A stretch of 35,712 nucleotides of DNA. Source: Treponema sp. (lineage in GTDB: Bacteria; Spirochaetota; Spirochaetia; Treponematales; Breznakiellaceae). The stretch is taken from assembly GCA_031281025.1 (NCBI GenBank), contig JAITFY010000002.1, positions 1-35,712 of the forward strand, in the 5' to 3' direction. Under the pieces are notes generated by a model, which did no database searches, was not told the origin of the DNA, and saw only the letters and a list, made by a program, of their open reading frames with translations. Shown one piece after another: positions 1 through 5,753 of this stretch; positions within the stretch are counted from its first letter, which is position 1; each line of letters starts with the position of its first letter. Position numbers and translations under genes: made by a program.

Positions 1-224
1 GGTGGATTTTCAGAAAACATATCTCCGTTTCCTGTGAGAATCCAGTCTTTATTGACTTTGAATTTTGAACAGATTAATTGGATTATTCTTTCATTAGGGT
101 CTCTTTGACCAATTTCGACTTGACCGTAAACTCCGTGAGTAAAATATATCTGTTTGGAGAATTCCCTAATCGACATTTTGAAATGTTTTCGGATTAGTTT
201 CAGCCGGTCTTTTATCTCGGTCAT
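1..224 (-). CDS. XRE-family (Cro/C1-type) transcriptional regulator, 5' part only
   Basis: Reading the - strand from the ATG at 224 gives 74 uninterrupted codons to the window edge, so only the N-terminal part is present. The first ~60 residues form a Cro/C1-type helix-turn-helix: MTEIKDRLKLIRK, then MSIREFSKQI, then GVYGQVEIGQRDPNE. The end, KDWILTGNGDMF, is the hallmark that closes this domain in phage-repressor-like regulators, which read N-x-x-W-L-L-T-G-x-G. It should bind DNA as a dimer; the effector domain, if any, lies outside the window. No Shine-Dalgarno is visible before the ATG, and a promoter-like -10 sits only 9 bp upstream. It is divergent from the small ORF starting near 294, so it may control it. 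Confidence 0.8.
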   Translation of the reverse strand, partial: MTEIKDRLKLIRKHFKMSIREFSKQIYFTHGVYGQVEIGQRDPNERIIQLICSKFKVNKDWILTGNGDMFSENP

Positions 225-233
225 ATCTGTCTA

Positions 234-263
234 ATTATATGACATTCTGAGGTCTCTGTTCAA
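234..263 (-). promoter_or_regulatory. Candidate promoter for the XRE regulator
   Basis: On the - strand there is TTGAAC (258-263), an 18-bp spacer, and a perfect TATAAT (234-239). The transcription start would fall about 3-5 nt before the ATG at 224, giving an almost leaderless message. The sequence is AT-rich, so chance matches are possible. Confidence 0.4.
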
Positions 264-293
264 TCGTAAATATTTTGACTTTTTGTGTAATCT

Positions 294-518
294 TTGAAAA
301 AAAGACTTGGCTGTCTTATTATATTACTGTATAAGTATAATAAAGAGACGTTGGATATTGTGGAAAAAATAATCGATAAGAATATAGACCAATTACGTCA
401 GAATTACGAAAAAATGGACGAAACGGGGAAAGAAAGACTATTAAAAGTATCTGAGGAGATATTAGAAAGACACCGTGCAGTTGAGGAAATCGAAGATTTA
501 ACGACTAAGTTAATTTAA
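294..518 (+). CDS. Small helical protein of unknown function
   Basis: I do not recognise this gene. The 74-codon frame opens with TTG after an in-frame stop at 288-290. Its N-terminus is short and hydrophobic (GCLIILLY). The rest is charged and strongly helical, with LRQNYEKMDETGKERLLKV and then EEILERHRAVEEIE. The phrase 'Y-x-x-(M/L)-D-x-x-G-K-E-x-L-L' is common in the C-terminal tails of XRE-type regulators, so this could be a free-standing helical partner or the remnant of a broken regulator gene. No clear ribosome binding site precedes the TTG. A GTG at 360, behind a weak AAAGAGA, is an alternative start that would drop the hydrophobic stretch. An AT-rich terminator-like hairpin follows the stop. 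Confidence 0.4.
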   Translation: MKKRLGCLIILLYKYNKETLDIVEKIIDKNIDQLRQNYEKMDETGKERLLKVSEEILERHRAVEEIEDLTTKLI

Positions 519-533
519 TAAATATGATGATTT

Positions 534-566
534 GAAACCAAAATATTTAGTTTCTTATTTTTTATT
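534..566 (+). terminator. Terminator-like hairpin after the small ORF
   Basis: GAAAC (534-538) and AAA (540-542) pair with TTT (546-548) and GTTTC (550-554) around a three-base loop, with one C-A mismatch. A T-rich run follows (555-566). The stem is AT-rich and therefore weak. Confidence 0.4.
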
Positions 567-632
567 AAAGGAAATGAAGTCTCGTATGAGATTTTAAATA
601 TAAGTCAACGAAGGACTAAATCAACTTCGTAT

Positions 633-637
633 AGGAG
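633..637 (+). promoter_or_regulatory. Ribosome binding site of the Ig-like lipoprotein
   Basis: AGGAG lies 8 nt before the ATG at 646 and fixes this start. The frame from here gives a complete signal peptide with a lipobox. Confidence 0.7.
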
Positions 638-645
638 AAAAGAAA

Positions 646-1461
646 ATGAAAAGAATTATTAAGATGTTGAACATTGGACTAATTTTAATATTAGGAGTGT
701 TTGCGATGAGTTGTGATAATGGAAATGGTGGAGTTGATTTATCTGGTGATATTTTTATTACTCCCAGAACAAATGCAAGAGTTGGAACGGAATTGACGGT
801 CATTTATAGGGGAGATGAAGATGTAAATTTCCAATGGAGAATGGGAAACACGAATGTTGGAACGGGTGAAAAATTTACACCAGAACAACCTGGAAATTAT
901 ACTGTAATTGTATCAGCTTCTGGATTTAAAAATAAGATAAGTGATATAGTTGAAATTGGAGAGATCGTTAATTATGCAAGATGGCCTATTGGATTTGTAT
1001 TTGGTTATACAACCGTTCCTGAAGATATTGGAGAAGATGAAGATATTGAAGTTAAAGTAGGACAGTGGGGGGATTATGGTACCTTATTTGATTCTACTTA
1101 TCCAGTCAGCATTTCATTCCGAAATGATGATATAAAAAATATAGCCACATTAAATGTAACCTATTATAAAAGTGGTAATAGTTATTCTTTTAAAGTAATT
1201 TCTGTTGAAAATAATAAAATTGATTTAAAATGTATAAGTTCATCAGATACTTCTGTTTGGCGTATAGATGACCCATTTACTATTTCTAATTTTGAATTTA
1301 AAATTGGAATTTATGAAGAATGGAGTACTTTAGATACTCTTTTTTTAATATTCAGTGGAGATTCTGGATTCGGTGATATTACTTTTTTTATGAGTGGTGG
1401 TAGTGGTATTATAATTCAAGATTGGAAGTTAACAGAATGTCCGTATGAGATTTTTAATTAA
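646..1461 (+). CDS. Predicted lipoprotein with an N-terminal Ig-like domain
   Basis: The 271-residue product starts with basic residues and a hydrophobic stretch, then VFAMSC with Cys23 as the probable lipidated residue. This loose lipobox is acceptable for spirochaetes. Residues ~32-100 look like a bacterial Ig-like or PKD fold: VGTELTVIY, a central FQWRMGNTNVG, then PGNYTVIVSASG, with the tryptophan of the core in place. Such domains are widespread in surface lipoproteins of environmental Treponema. Residues ~110-271 are rich in beta-strand-forming and aromatic residues and match no family I recognise. It has few GC-rich codons and is clearly more AT-rich than the housekeeping genes to its right. 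No partner gene is adjacent. A role at the cell surface is inferred from the signal only. Confidence 0.75.
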   Translation: MKRIIKMLNIGLILILGVFAMSCDNGNGGVDLSGDIFITPRTNARVGTELTVIYRGDEDVNFQWRMGNTNVGTGEKFTPEQPGNYTVIVSASGFKNKISDIVEIGEIVNYARWPIGFVFGYTTVPEDIGEDEDIEVKVGQWGDYGTLFDSTYPVSISFRNDDIKNIATLNVTYYKSGNSYSFKVISVENNKIDLKCISSSDTSVWRIDDPFTISNFEFKIGIYEEWSTLDTLFLIFSGDSGFGDITFFMSGGSGIIIQDWKLTECPYEIFN

Positions 1462-1491
1462 TTATATCTTCAATTAGTTCTAATTCTATTC

Positions 1492-1542
1492 CCGCTCCAT
1501 TTTGCATTTTATTCCGCTGGATTTGATTACTAAATGGAGCGG
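1492..1542. repeat. 11-bp perfect inverted repeat with 29-nt loop
   Basis: CCGCTCCATTT (1492-1502) and its exact complement AAATGGAGCGG (1532-1542) flank a 29-nt loop, 30 bp after the lipoprotein stop. There is no T-run, so it is not a standard terminator. The loop contains CCGCTGGATTTG, a near copy of the left arm. The rest of the stretch up to 1597 holds nothing I can name. Confidence 0.6.
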
Positions 1543-1597
1543 AGGCGTTATTAAGTGATACTAAAGAATTTGGACGAGCCAAAACTATTTTTCCCCT

Positions 1598-1662
1598 AGA
1601 AGCTGCAGGAGTGGCAGCTTGCCGCTTTAACTAACTTTTTACAAAAATGAAAAAACCAAATA
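1598..1662 (+). repeat. ~65-bp direct repeat, copy 1
   Basis: It matches 1992-2055 with four differences over the whole length. It begins with a hairpin, AAGCTGC-7 nt-GCAGCTT (1600-1620), and then a conserved tail containing GCCGCTTTAACTAAC and TGAAAAAACCAAATA. It sits just past the 3' end of the - strand antitoxin gene. Confidence 0.8.
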
Positions 1663-1694
1663 GCGGTATGAGTGTCAAGCAGGTAACGCTTCAT

Positions 1695-1925
1695 TTACAT
1701 ATAATCCTTAAAATCATCAAGCGGAGCATCAAAGTCATCCGCCATTTTGAATTGCCCTTTTGCACAGCCAAAAGTACGCTCTTTCAGCGACTCAACTTTA
1801 TCCACAAGCGGTTTATTGCCGTTCAGTGCTTTGTGCTGCAAATATCCAGCAAAATCAATCATTTCGCCAAGATAATGGGACGGGAGTCTATCAATTATTT
1901 TCATCAATTCAACCTGTTGGTTCAT
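1695..1925 (-). CDS. Orphan DUF2281-type (VapB-like) antitoxin
   Basis: This 76-residue protein carries the features of DUF2281 antitoxins: an N-terminal helical segment (MNQQVELMKIIDRLP), then MIDFAGYLQHK, and the diagnostic C-terminus with FGCAKGQF and DDFDAPLDDFKDYM. In this family the C-terminal acidic-aromatic tail normally contacts a PIN-domain (VapC) ribonuclease toxin encoded just downstream. Here the downstream DNA (below 1695) has no PIN gene, so the antitoxin is alone. A strong GGAGGT 5 nt before the ATG and a promoter upstream indicate it is still expressible. The gene is enclosed by two direct repeats, which suggests it moved as a unit or lost its toxin in a rearrangement. The family call is by motif recognition. 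Confidence 0.75.
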   Translation of the reverse strand: MNQQVELMKIIDRLPSHYLGEMIDFAGYLQHKALNGNKPLVDKVESLKERTFGCAKGQFKMADDFDAPLDDFKDYM

Positions 1926-1930
1926 TGTGA

Positions 1931-1936
1931 ACCTCC
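1931..1936 (-). promoter_or_regulatory. Ribosome binding site of the antitoxin gene
   Basis: GGAGGT on the - strand, 5 nt before the ATG at 1925, is a near-perfect Shine-Dalgarno and settles the start. Confidence 0.75.
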
Positions 1937-1946
1937 GTATGTGATA

Positions 1947-1975
1947 AACATAGCATGAAACAAAGGAAAAGACAA
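1947..1975 (-). promoter_or_regulatory. Candidate promoter of the antitoxin gene
   Basis: TTGTCT (1970-1975), a 17-bp spacer and TATGTT (1947-1952) on the - strand. It lies inside the repeat-bounded segment, so the antitoxin carries its own promoter. Confidence 0.5.
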
Positions 1976-1991
1976 GTAATATGCGCTGTCA

Positions 1992-2055
1992 AGAAGCTGC
2001 AGGAGTAGCAGCTTGCCGCTTTAACTAACTTTTACAGCAATGAAAAAACCAAATA
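1992..2055 (+). repeat. ~65-bp direct repeat, copy 2
   Basis: This is the second copy of the element at 1598-1662, in the same orientation. Both hairpin arms are identical and the loop differs by one base. The copy starts 16 bp upstream of the antitoxin's -35 box. Within the gene-free stretch 1926-2232, the rest is the antitoxin promoter, 46 bp with nothing recognised, and the rpsF promoter and leader. Confidence 0.8.
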
Positions 2056-2101
2056 ATATGTTTCCTGACCATTTGAGGAGGTTTTCTTCTATACAGGGTA
2101 C

Positions 2102-2130
2102 TTGTCATAATTCCCAATTTTTGCTAATAT
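2102..2130 (+). promoter_or_regulatory. Promoter of the rpsF-ssb-rpsR-rplI-dnaB operon
   Basis: TTGTCA (2102-2107), a 17-bp spacer and TAATAT (2125-2130) form a good sigma-70 promoter. It would start transcription near 2137, leaving a structured leader of about 96 nt before rpsF. Confidence 0.65.
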
Positions 2131-2138
2131 AAAACCAT

Positions 2139-2209
2139 GAGTTTCTACTAGCAGAAACTCTAAGCAAAAAACTGAAGTTTTTTGTACCTCTTTTCCGGTA
2201 AACTACTGG
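2139..2209 (+). promoter_or_regulatory. Structured 5' leader of the rpsF operon
   Basis: Three hairpins can be drawn in the leader. The first is GAGTTTCT/AGAAACTC (2139-2146 with 2153-2160, 6-nt loop). The second is AAAAAAC/GTTTTTT (2166-2172 with 2177-2183, TGAA loop). The third is CCGGT/ACTGG (2195-2199 with 2205-2209, 5-nt loop, one G-U pair). In many bacteria the rpsF leader binds the S6:S18 pair through a structure with an exposed CCG, as feedback control. The CCG at 2195-2197 is compatible with that, but the fold has not been tested here. Confidence 0.4.
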
Positions 2210-2232
2210 ACACAAGGCCATAAGGAGGAACT

Positions 2233-2514
2233 ATGCGCCGGTATGAACTTACGGTTATCTTTCCAATGGAAGAAGACCAACACAAGGCAGGGCGGGAACA
2301 GTTGCTTTCCGATTTATCTGCAAACGGAGTCGAGATCGAAAAAACCGATGAACTTGGAGATCGGACTCTCGCCTATGAAGTTAAAAAAAGAAAACAGGGA
2401 AAATACGTTCTTCTGATTATTAAGTCAGACCCGGCTAAAATTACTGCTCTTGATCGTATTTTTAAGCTTAATGCAAATCTTCTTAAATTTCTCTTTGTAA
2501 GAATAGAAGAATAG
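2233..2514 (+). CDS. rpsF: 30S ribosomal protein S6
   Basis: The 93-residue protein has the S6 ferredoxin-like fold: MRRYELTVIFPMEE at the start, LGDRTLAYEVKKRKQGKYVLL in the middle (the conserved L-x-Y-x-I-x-K-x-x-x-G-x-Y) and LLKFLFVRIEE at the end. S6 pairs with S18 on the platform of the small subunit, and both are encoded here. The length is normal. AAGGAGG lies 4 nt before the ATG. It is the first gene of an operon, 9 bp ahead of ssb, downstream of a strong promoter and a structured leader that may mediate feedback. Confidence 0.96.
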   Translation: MRRYELTVIFPMEEDQHKAGREQLLSDLSANGVEIEKTDELGDRTLAYEVKKRKQGKYVLLIIKSDPAKITALDRIFKLNANLLKFLFVRIEE

Positions 2515-2523
2515 GGGAGAAGT

Positions 2524-2958
2524 ATGGCAGATCTAAATCATGTTGTTTTAATTGGGCGCCTGACAAGAGATGCGGAATTAAAGTACACTTCAGGCGGACA
2601 GGCAGTTTGCAAATTTTCCATTGCAGTAAACCGCCGGAAAAAAGTCGGGGATCAATGGGAAGACGAAGCGAATTTCTTTGATATAGTATTGTGGGGAAAA
2701 CAAGGTGAATCCCTGCAAACTTATTTGGTAAAAGGGAAAATGGTAGGAGTCGAAGGTGAACTCCGTCAAGACCGTTGGCAGCAGGATGGGCAAAACCGTT
2801 CAAAAATAGAAGTAATTGCAAATTATATTCAGCTTCTGGGCGGCGGACAGTCTTCGGGTGAACGTCACAGTAACCAAAATTCATCGTCTCCTGCAGCAAT
2901 AGATGCTTCTGGCGGCCAATCAAAAGATGATGGCTTTACCGATGATATTCCATTTTAA
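2524..2958 (+). CDS. ssb: Single-stranded DNA-binding protein
   Basis: The 144-residue protein binds and protects single-stranded DNA at forks and during repair, normally as a tetramer. Residues 1-108 form the OB-fold, with NHVVLIGRLTRDAELKYT, then FSIAVNRR and WGKQGESLQTYLVKGK. A flexible glycine/serine-rich linker follows. The last residues, DDIPF, are the acidic tip that recruits replication and repair proteins. GGGGAG precedes the ATG. Its position between the S6 and S18 genes is the usual bacterial arrangement, and it links SSB supply to ribosome production and to DnaB at the end of the same operon. Confidence 0.96.
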   Translation: MADLNHVVLIGRLTRDAELKYTSGGQAVCKFSIAVNRRKKVGDQWEDEANFFDIVLWGKQGESLQTYLVKGKMVGVEGELRQDRWQQDGQNRSKIEVIANYIQLLGGGQSSGERHSNQNSSSPAAIDASGGQSKDDGFTDDIPF

Positions 2959-2987
2959 CCAATTAAACCAAAAATTAGGAGTCTTTT

Positions 2988-3311
2988 ATGTCTGATGATA
3001 AATACTTTGATAACGAAACTCATTCCCGCCATGATAGGGGAATGGATTTTATGGAAGATCGCGATGGTGATGATCGCGGGCGCGGCGGTAAAGGCGGAAA
3101 AGTTTTTTATAAAAAGAAAATATGCAAATTCTGCGCGCAAAAATTAAAAATAGACTATAAAGAAGCTGATACGCTCAGACGCTTTATAACAGAAAGAGGT
3201 AAAATTCTTCCCAGGAGAATTACCGGAACTTGTGCCAAACATCAACGTGCTTTAGCTCTTGCAATTAAGCAGGGACGAAGTATAGCGCTTCTTCCCTATG
3301 TTGCAGAATAA
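2988..3311 (+). CDS. rpsR: 30S ribosomal protein S18 with acidic N-terminal extension
   Basis: The S18 core spans residues ~38-107: [36 protein letters not shown], then a basic helix and LLPYVAE. Cys46, Cys49, Cys82 and His85 form a plausible zinc site, so this is the zinc-ribbon (C+) form. At 107 residues it is longer than the usual 75-90. The extra ~37 N-terminal residues are highly charged ([19 protein letters not shown]) and probably disordered. AGGAG lies before the ATG, and no internal ATG gives a better start for the family. S18 forms a dimer with S6, encoded two genes upstream. Confidence 0.94.
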   Translation: MSDDKYFDNETHSRHDRGMDFMEDRDGDDRGRGGKGGKVFYKKKICKFCAQKLKIDYKEADTLRRFITERGKILPRRITGTCAKHQRALALAIKQGRSIALLPYVAE

Positions 3312-3339
3312 TCCTGTTTGGCATTATTATCGCTTTGGC

Positions 3340-3356
3340 GCCCCATACTCCGGGGC
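3340..3356 (+). promoter_or_regulatory. GC hairpin between rpsR and rplI
   Basis: GCCCC (3340-3344) pairs with GGGGC (3352-3356) over a 7-nt loop. A run of six T follows only after 10 nt (3367-3372), so it is not a standard terminator. It may be an attenuator or an mRNA processing or stability element in the 89-nt gap before rplI. Confidence 0.35.
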
Positions 3357-3400
3357 AAACAGCTACTTTTTTGCGGCTGATGAATAATTAGGAGCTTGGT

Positions 3401-4027
3401 ATGAAAGTTATTTTAAACAAGGATCTAACGCCGCTTGGCGAAGAGGGAGACGTAAAGGAAGTTGCAAAAGGTTATGCCCGTAATTACCTTTTTCCAAGGG
3501 GGCTTGCTCTTCCCTTTACTCCGCGCATGATAAAACTCATAGAAGGACGCAGGGCGCAAATCGAAGAACGTAAAGAGCAAAAACGTCTTGATGCAAGAGG
3601 GCTTAAAGAAAAACTTGATACTCTTGAGCTGACAATTACCATGCCTGCAGGAGCAAACGGCAGGCTTTATGGCGCTGTAACCAACCAAACCATAACAGAT
3701 GAACTGGCAAAGGTTGGATTCCAGATTGAACGTAAGCGTATCGAAATTGCCGGGAATGGTTTTAAAGCTGTAGGGAAATATAAAGCAACAGTAAAACTTT
3801 ATGAAAACCAGACAGCAGAAATTTCAATTTTGATTGCCGCACAGGAAATAAAAACCGAACCTGTAATATCCAAGTCCGCTCCACGCCGAGGCAGAAGAGT
3901 TGATCATCGAAGCGAAGTTAAAGAGAGTACCGAAACTTCCGCAGCTGCAGAGCCGGTTGCGCAAACAATCGAGCCTGATAATTCGGATGTCAGCCCATCC
4001 GTTGCTGCGGATTTGGCAGCAGAATAA
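3401..4027 (+). CDS. rplI: 50S ribosomal protein L9 with long C-terminal tail
   Basis: Residues 1-~148 are a complete L9: MKVILNKDLTPLGEEGDVKEVAKGYARNYLFPRGLA is the conserved start that binds 23S rRNA (split here: LGEEGDVKEV, GYARNYLFPRGLA). A long helix (RRAQIEERKEQKRLDARGL) and the C-terminal domain follow, with GRLYGAVTNQTITDEL. The protein is 208 residues, about 60 longer than usual. The excess is low-complexity and charged or alanine-rich (APRRGRRVDHRSE, ETSAAAEPVAQ), probably disordered. GGAG precedes the ATG. It sits between rpsR and dnaB, as in other spirochaetes. Confidence 0.95.
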   Translation: MKVILNKDLTPLGEEGDVKEVAKGYARNYLFPRGLALPFTPRMIKLIEGRRAQIEERKEQKRLDARGLKEKLDTLELTITMPAGANGRLYGAVTNQTITDELAKVGFQIERKRIEIAGNGFKAVGKYKATVKLYENQTAEISILIAAQEIKTEPVISKSAPRRGRRVDHRSEVKESTETSAAAEPVAQTIEPDNSDVSPSVAADLAAE

Positions 4028-4044
4028 CTTAAGTTGAATAACTT

Positions 4045-5409
4045 ATGCCGCAATCGTTCAGGGATAAAACACCTCCTCATGATGATGACCTGGAACAGGC
4101 GGCTTTAGGCAGTTTACTTGCAGATTATGAAGCGGTAAAAACCGCAATCCAGATGCATCTGCGTCCTTTTGACTTTTATTCACGCGCCAATATTGCAATA
4201 TATGAGGCAATAATGGCCCTTGATTCAAAGAATGTGCGCCCGGATATCCAAACAGTTGTTCAGGAACTAAAACAGCTAGGTAAACTTGATGAAGCCGGAG
4301 GCGCTTCTTATGTATCAAGCCTGACAACGATTATTCCATCAAGTGCGAATATCGAATATTACGCGCAAATGGTAAAAAACTATTCGCTCAAACGTTCTCT
4401 TTTAAAAGCTGCTTCAAAGATAGGAGTAAGCGTATACGATGAATCAAAAGATTCAAGTGAACTTTTGGAAGAAGTCCAACAGGATATATTTGATCTTTCA
4501 GATGATAATCAGTTTTTTACTGCAAGAAGTATTCGTGATATTTTGGGAGAAACAATTGAAATTCTTGATTCTGCGATGAGGTTAAAGGGCGCTATTACTG
4601 GTATTTCGTCCGGTTTTGAAGAACTGGATCAATTTACATCCGGTTTTCAACGGGATGAATTTATAATTATTGGCGCAAGGCCTTCGGTTGGTAAAACCGC
4701 TCTTGCGCTTAATATGGCATCCCATATCGCGTTTCATCAGAAAGTTCCAACCGCCTTTTTTTCTTTGGAAATGTCGGATATCGCGCTTGTACAGCGGCTT
4801 ATCAGCAGTGAAGGAATGATTAGAGCACAAAATCTAAGAAAAGGCGTTTTAAGCAGTGATGAATATGGTAAAGTTGTTAATGTTATGAGTATAATAGATG
4901 CAGCTCCATTTCATATTATTGATATGCCCAATATGAAACTTCTGGATCTTCGCGCTCAAGCCAGAAAGATGAAAGCGCAGCAAGATATAAAAATTATTTT
5001 TATAGATTATATGGGTCTTATTGGACACGAAAGTAATTCAATGGCACGTTATGAACAAATCTCCGAGATTTCAAGGTCTTTAAAGAGCCTTGCCCGCGAA
5101 TTACATATTCCGATAGTAGCTTTATGTCAGTTGACTCGTGATGCGCAGAGTGAAACGCCTACACTGGCACATTTAAGGGATTCAGGTTCTATAGAACAGG
5201 ATGCGGATTTGGTATTATTTCTTAACAGAGTGCAACAAAAAAAGAAAAAAGATGAAGAAGTACAAGGCCCAATTAACGCTATTCCTACAGACCTTATTAT
5301 AGCCAAACAGAGAAACGGTCCTATAGGTGTAGTAAAACTGGAACTTATTACTAAATATGCTAAATTTACACCATTGTCAAAAGATGACAAATATGGTAAT
5401 ATATCTTGA
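4045..5409 (+). CDS. dnaB: Replicative DNA helicase DnaB
   Basis: The 454-residue protein is the ring helicase that unwinds DNA at the replication fork. Residues ~12-115 form the N-terminal primase-interacting domain, beginning DDDLEQAALGSLL. The RecA-like ATPase follows: Walker A GARPSVGKTA at 210-219, FFSLEMS, the Walker B strand IIFIDYMGLI, LCQLTRDA, and DSGSIEQDADLVLFLNR with the arginine finger. QRNGPIGVVKLEL and FTPL close the C-terminus. Length is typical. It starts 17 nt after rplI without a strong Shine-Dalgarno, so translation is probably coupled. No intein or insertion is seen. Confidence 0.96.
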   Translation: MPQSFRDKTPPHDDDLEQAALGSLLADYEAVKTAIQMHLRPFDFYSRANIAIYEAIMALDSKNVRPDIQTVVQELKQLGKLDEAGGASYVSSLTTIIPSSANIEYYAQMVKNYSLKRSLLKAASKIGVSVYDESKDSSELLEEVQQDIFDLSDDNQFFTARSIRDILGETIEILDSAMRLKGAITGISSGFEELDQFTSGFQRDEFIIIGARPSVGKTALALNMASHIAFHQKVPTAFFSLEMSDIALVQRLISSEGMIRAQNLRKGVLSSDEYGKVVNVMSIIDAAPFHIIDMPNMKLLDLRAQARKMKAQQDIKIIFIDYMGLIGHESNSMARYEQISEISRSLKSLARELHIPIVALCQLTRDAQSETPTLAHLRDSGSIEQDADLVLFLNRVQQKKKKDEEVQGPINAIPTDLIIAKQRNGPIGVVKLELITKYAKFTPLSKDDKYGNIS

Positions 5410-5430
5410 AAGTATTTTTTTGGGGGATTT

Positions 5431-5724
5431 ATGGCTTTTATAGACGAATATGATTTTCACATGTTAAAAAACGAAGCAGAAAATTTAGTGCTCCGTGAAA
5501 TGGAATTCCAGTTAAAATCCGGTCATGAAAACATGTGCAGTTGCAACGAATGTATTGTAGATATTGCGGCAATTGCATTGAATTTAGTTAAACCAATGTA
5601 CCGTTTTTCTTTGCTTGGAACCCTTTACATGCAGGCTATTTCAGAAAAAGCATATGCAGACAGTATCAAAGAAGCTGTAAAACAGGCAATCGCTAAGGTT
5701 AAGAAAAATCCGGCTCACGATTAA
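5431..5724 (+). CDS. ComFB-family protein
   Basis: This 97-residue protein matches the late-competence ComFB family: an N-terminal helix (FHMLKNEAENLVLREMEFQL), the cysteine cluster MCSCNECIVDIAAIALN with Cys36, Cys38 and Cys41, and VKPMYRF. Family members bind zinc through such cysteines. Some cyanobacterial members have been described as cyclic-di-GMP receptors; whether this spirochaete copy binds a nucleotide cannot be told. GGGGG precedes the ATG, 21 nt after dnaB, so it is probably the last gene of the operon. It faces the - strand beta-propeller gene 29 bp away. Confidence 0.8.
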   Translation: MAFIDEYDFHMLKNEAENLVLREMEFQLKSGHENMCSCNECIVDIAAIALNLVKPMYRFSLLGTLYMQAISEKAYADSIKEAVKQAIAKVKKNPAHD

Positions 5725-5736
5725 AAGTGTTTAAAG

Positions 5737-5749
5737 GTAACGAAGTTAC
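5737..5749. terminator. Weak symmetric hairpin between convergent genes
   Basis: GTAAC (5737-5741) and GTTAC (5745-5749) around GAA. It has no T-run on either strand. It lies in the 29-bp gap between the ComFB gene and the convergent beta-propeller gene, so a bidirectional stop is possible but not supported beyond its position. Confidence 0.25.
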
Positions 5750-5753
5750 AAGA

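Noticed and set aside
1462-1694. PIN-domain toxin partner downstream of the antitoxin
   Set aside because: No frame on the - strand in this interval is open long enough or carries the acidic PIN motifs.
1647-1958. 103-codon + strand ORF
   Set aside because: It is antisense to the antitoxin gene, begins inside the repeat and has no protein-like composition or ribosome binding site.
1462-2055. Integron-type cassette array with attC sites
   Set aside because: The repeat-gene-repeat layout and the lone antitoxin invite this, but neither the repeats nor the 11-bp inverted repeat has paired R-Y-Y-Y-A-A-C / G-T-T-R-R-R-Y ends, and no integrase gene is visible.
5737-5749. Strong bidirectional terminator
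   Set aside because: The stem is only 5 bp and lacks a T-run, so it is kept only as a weak candidate.
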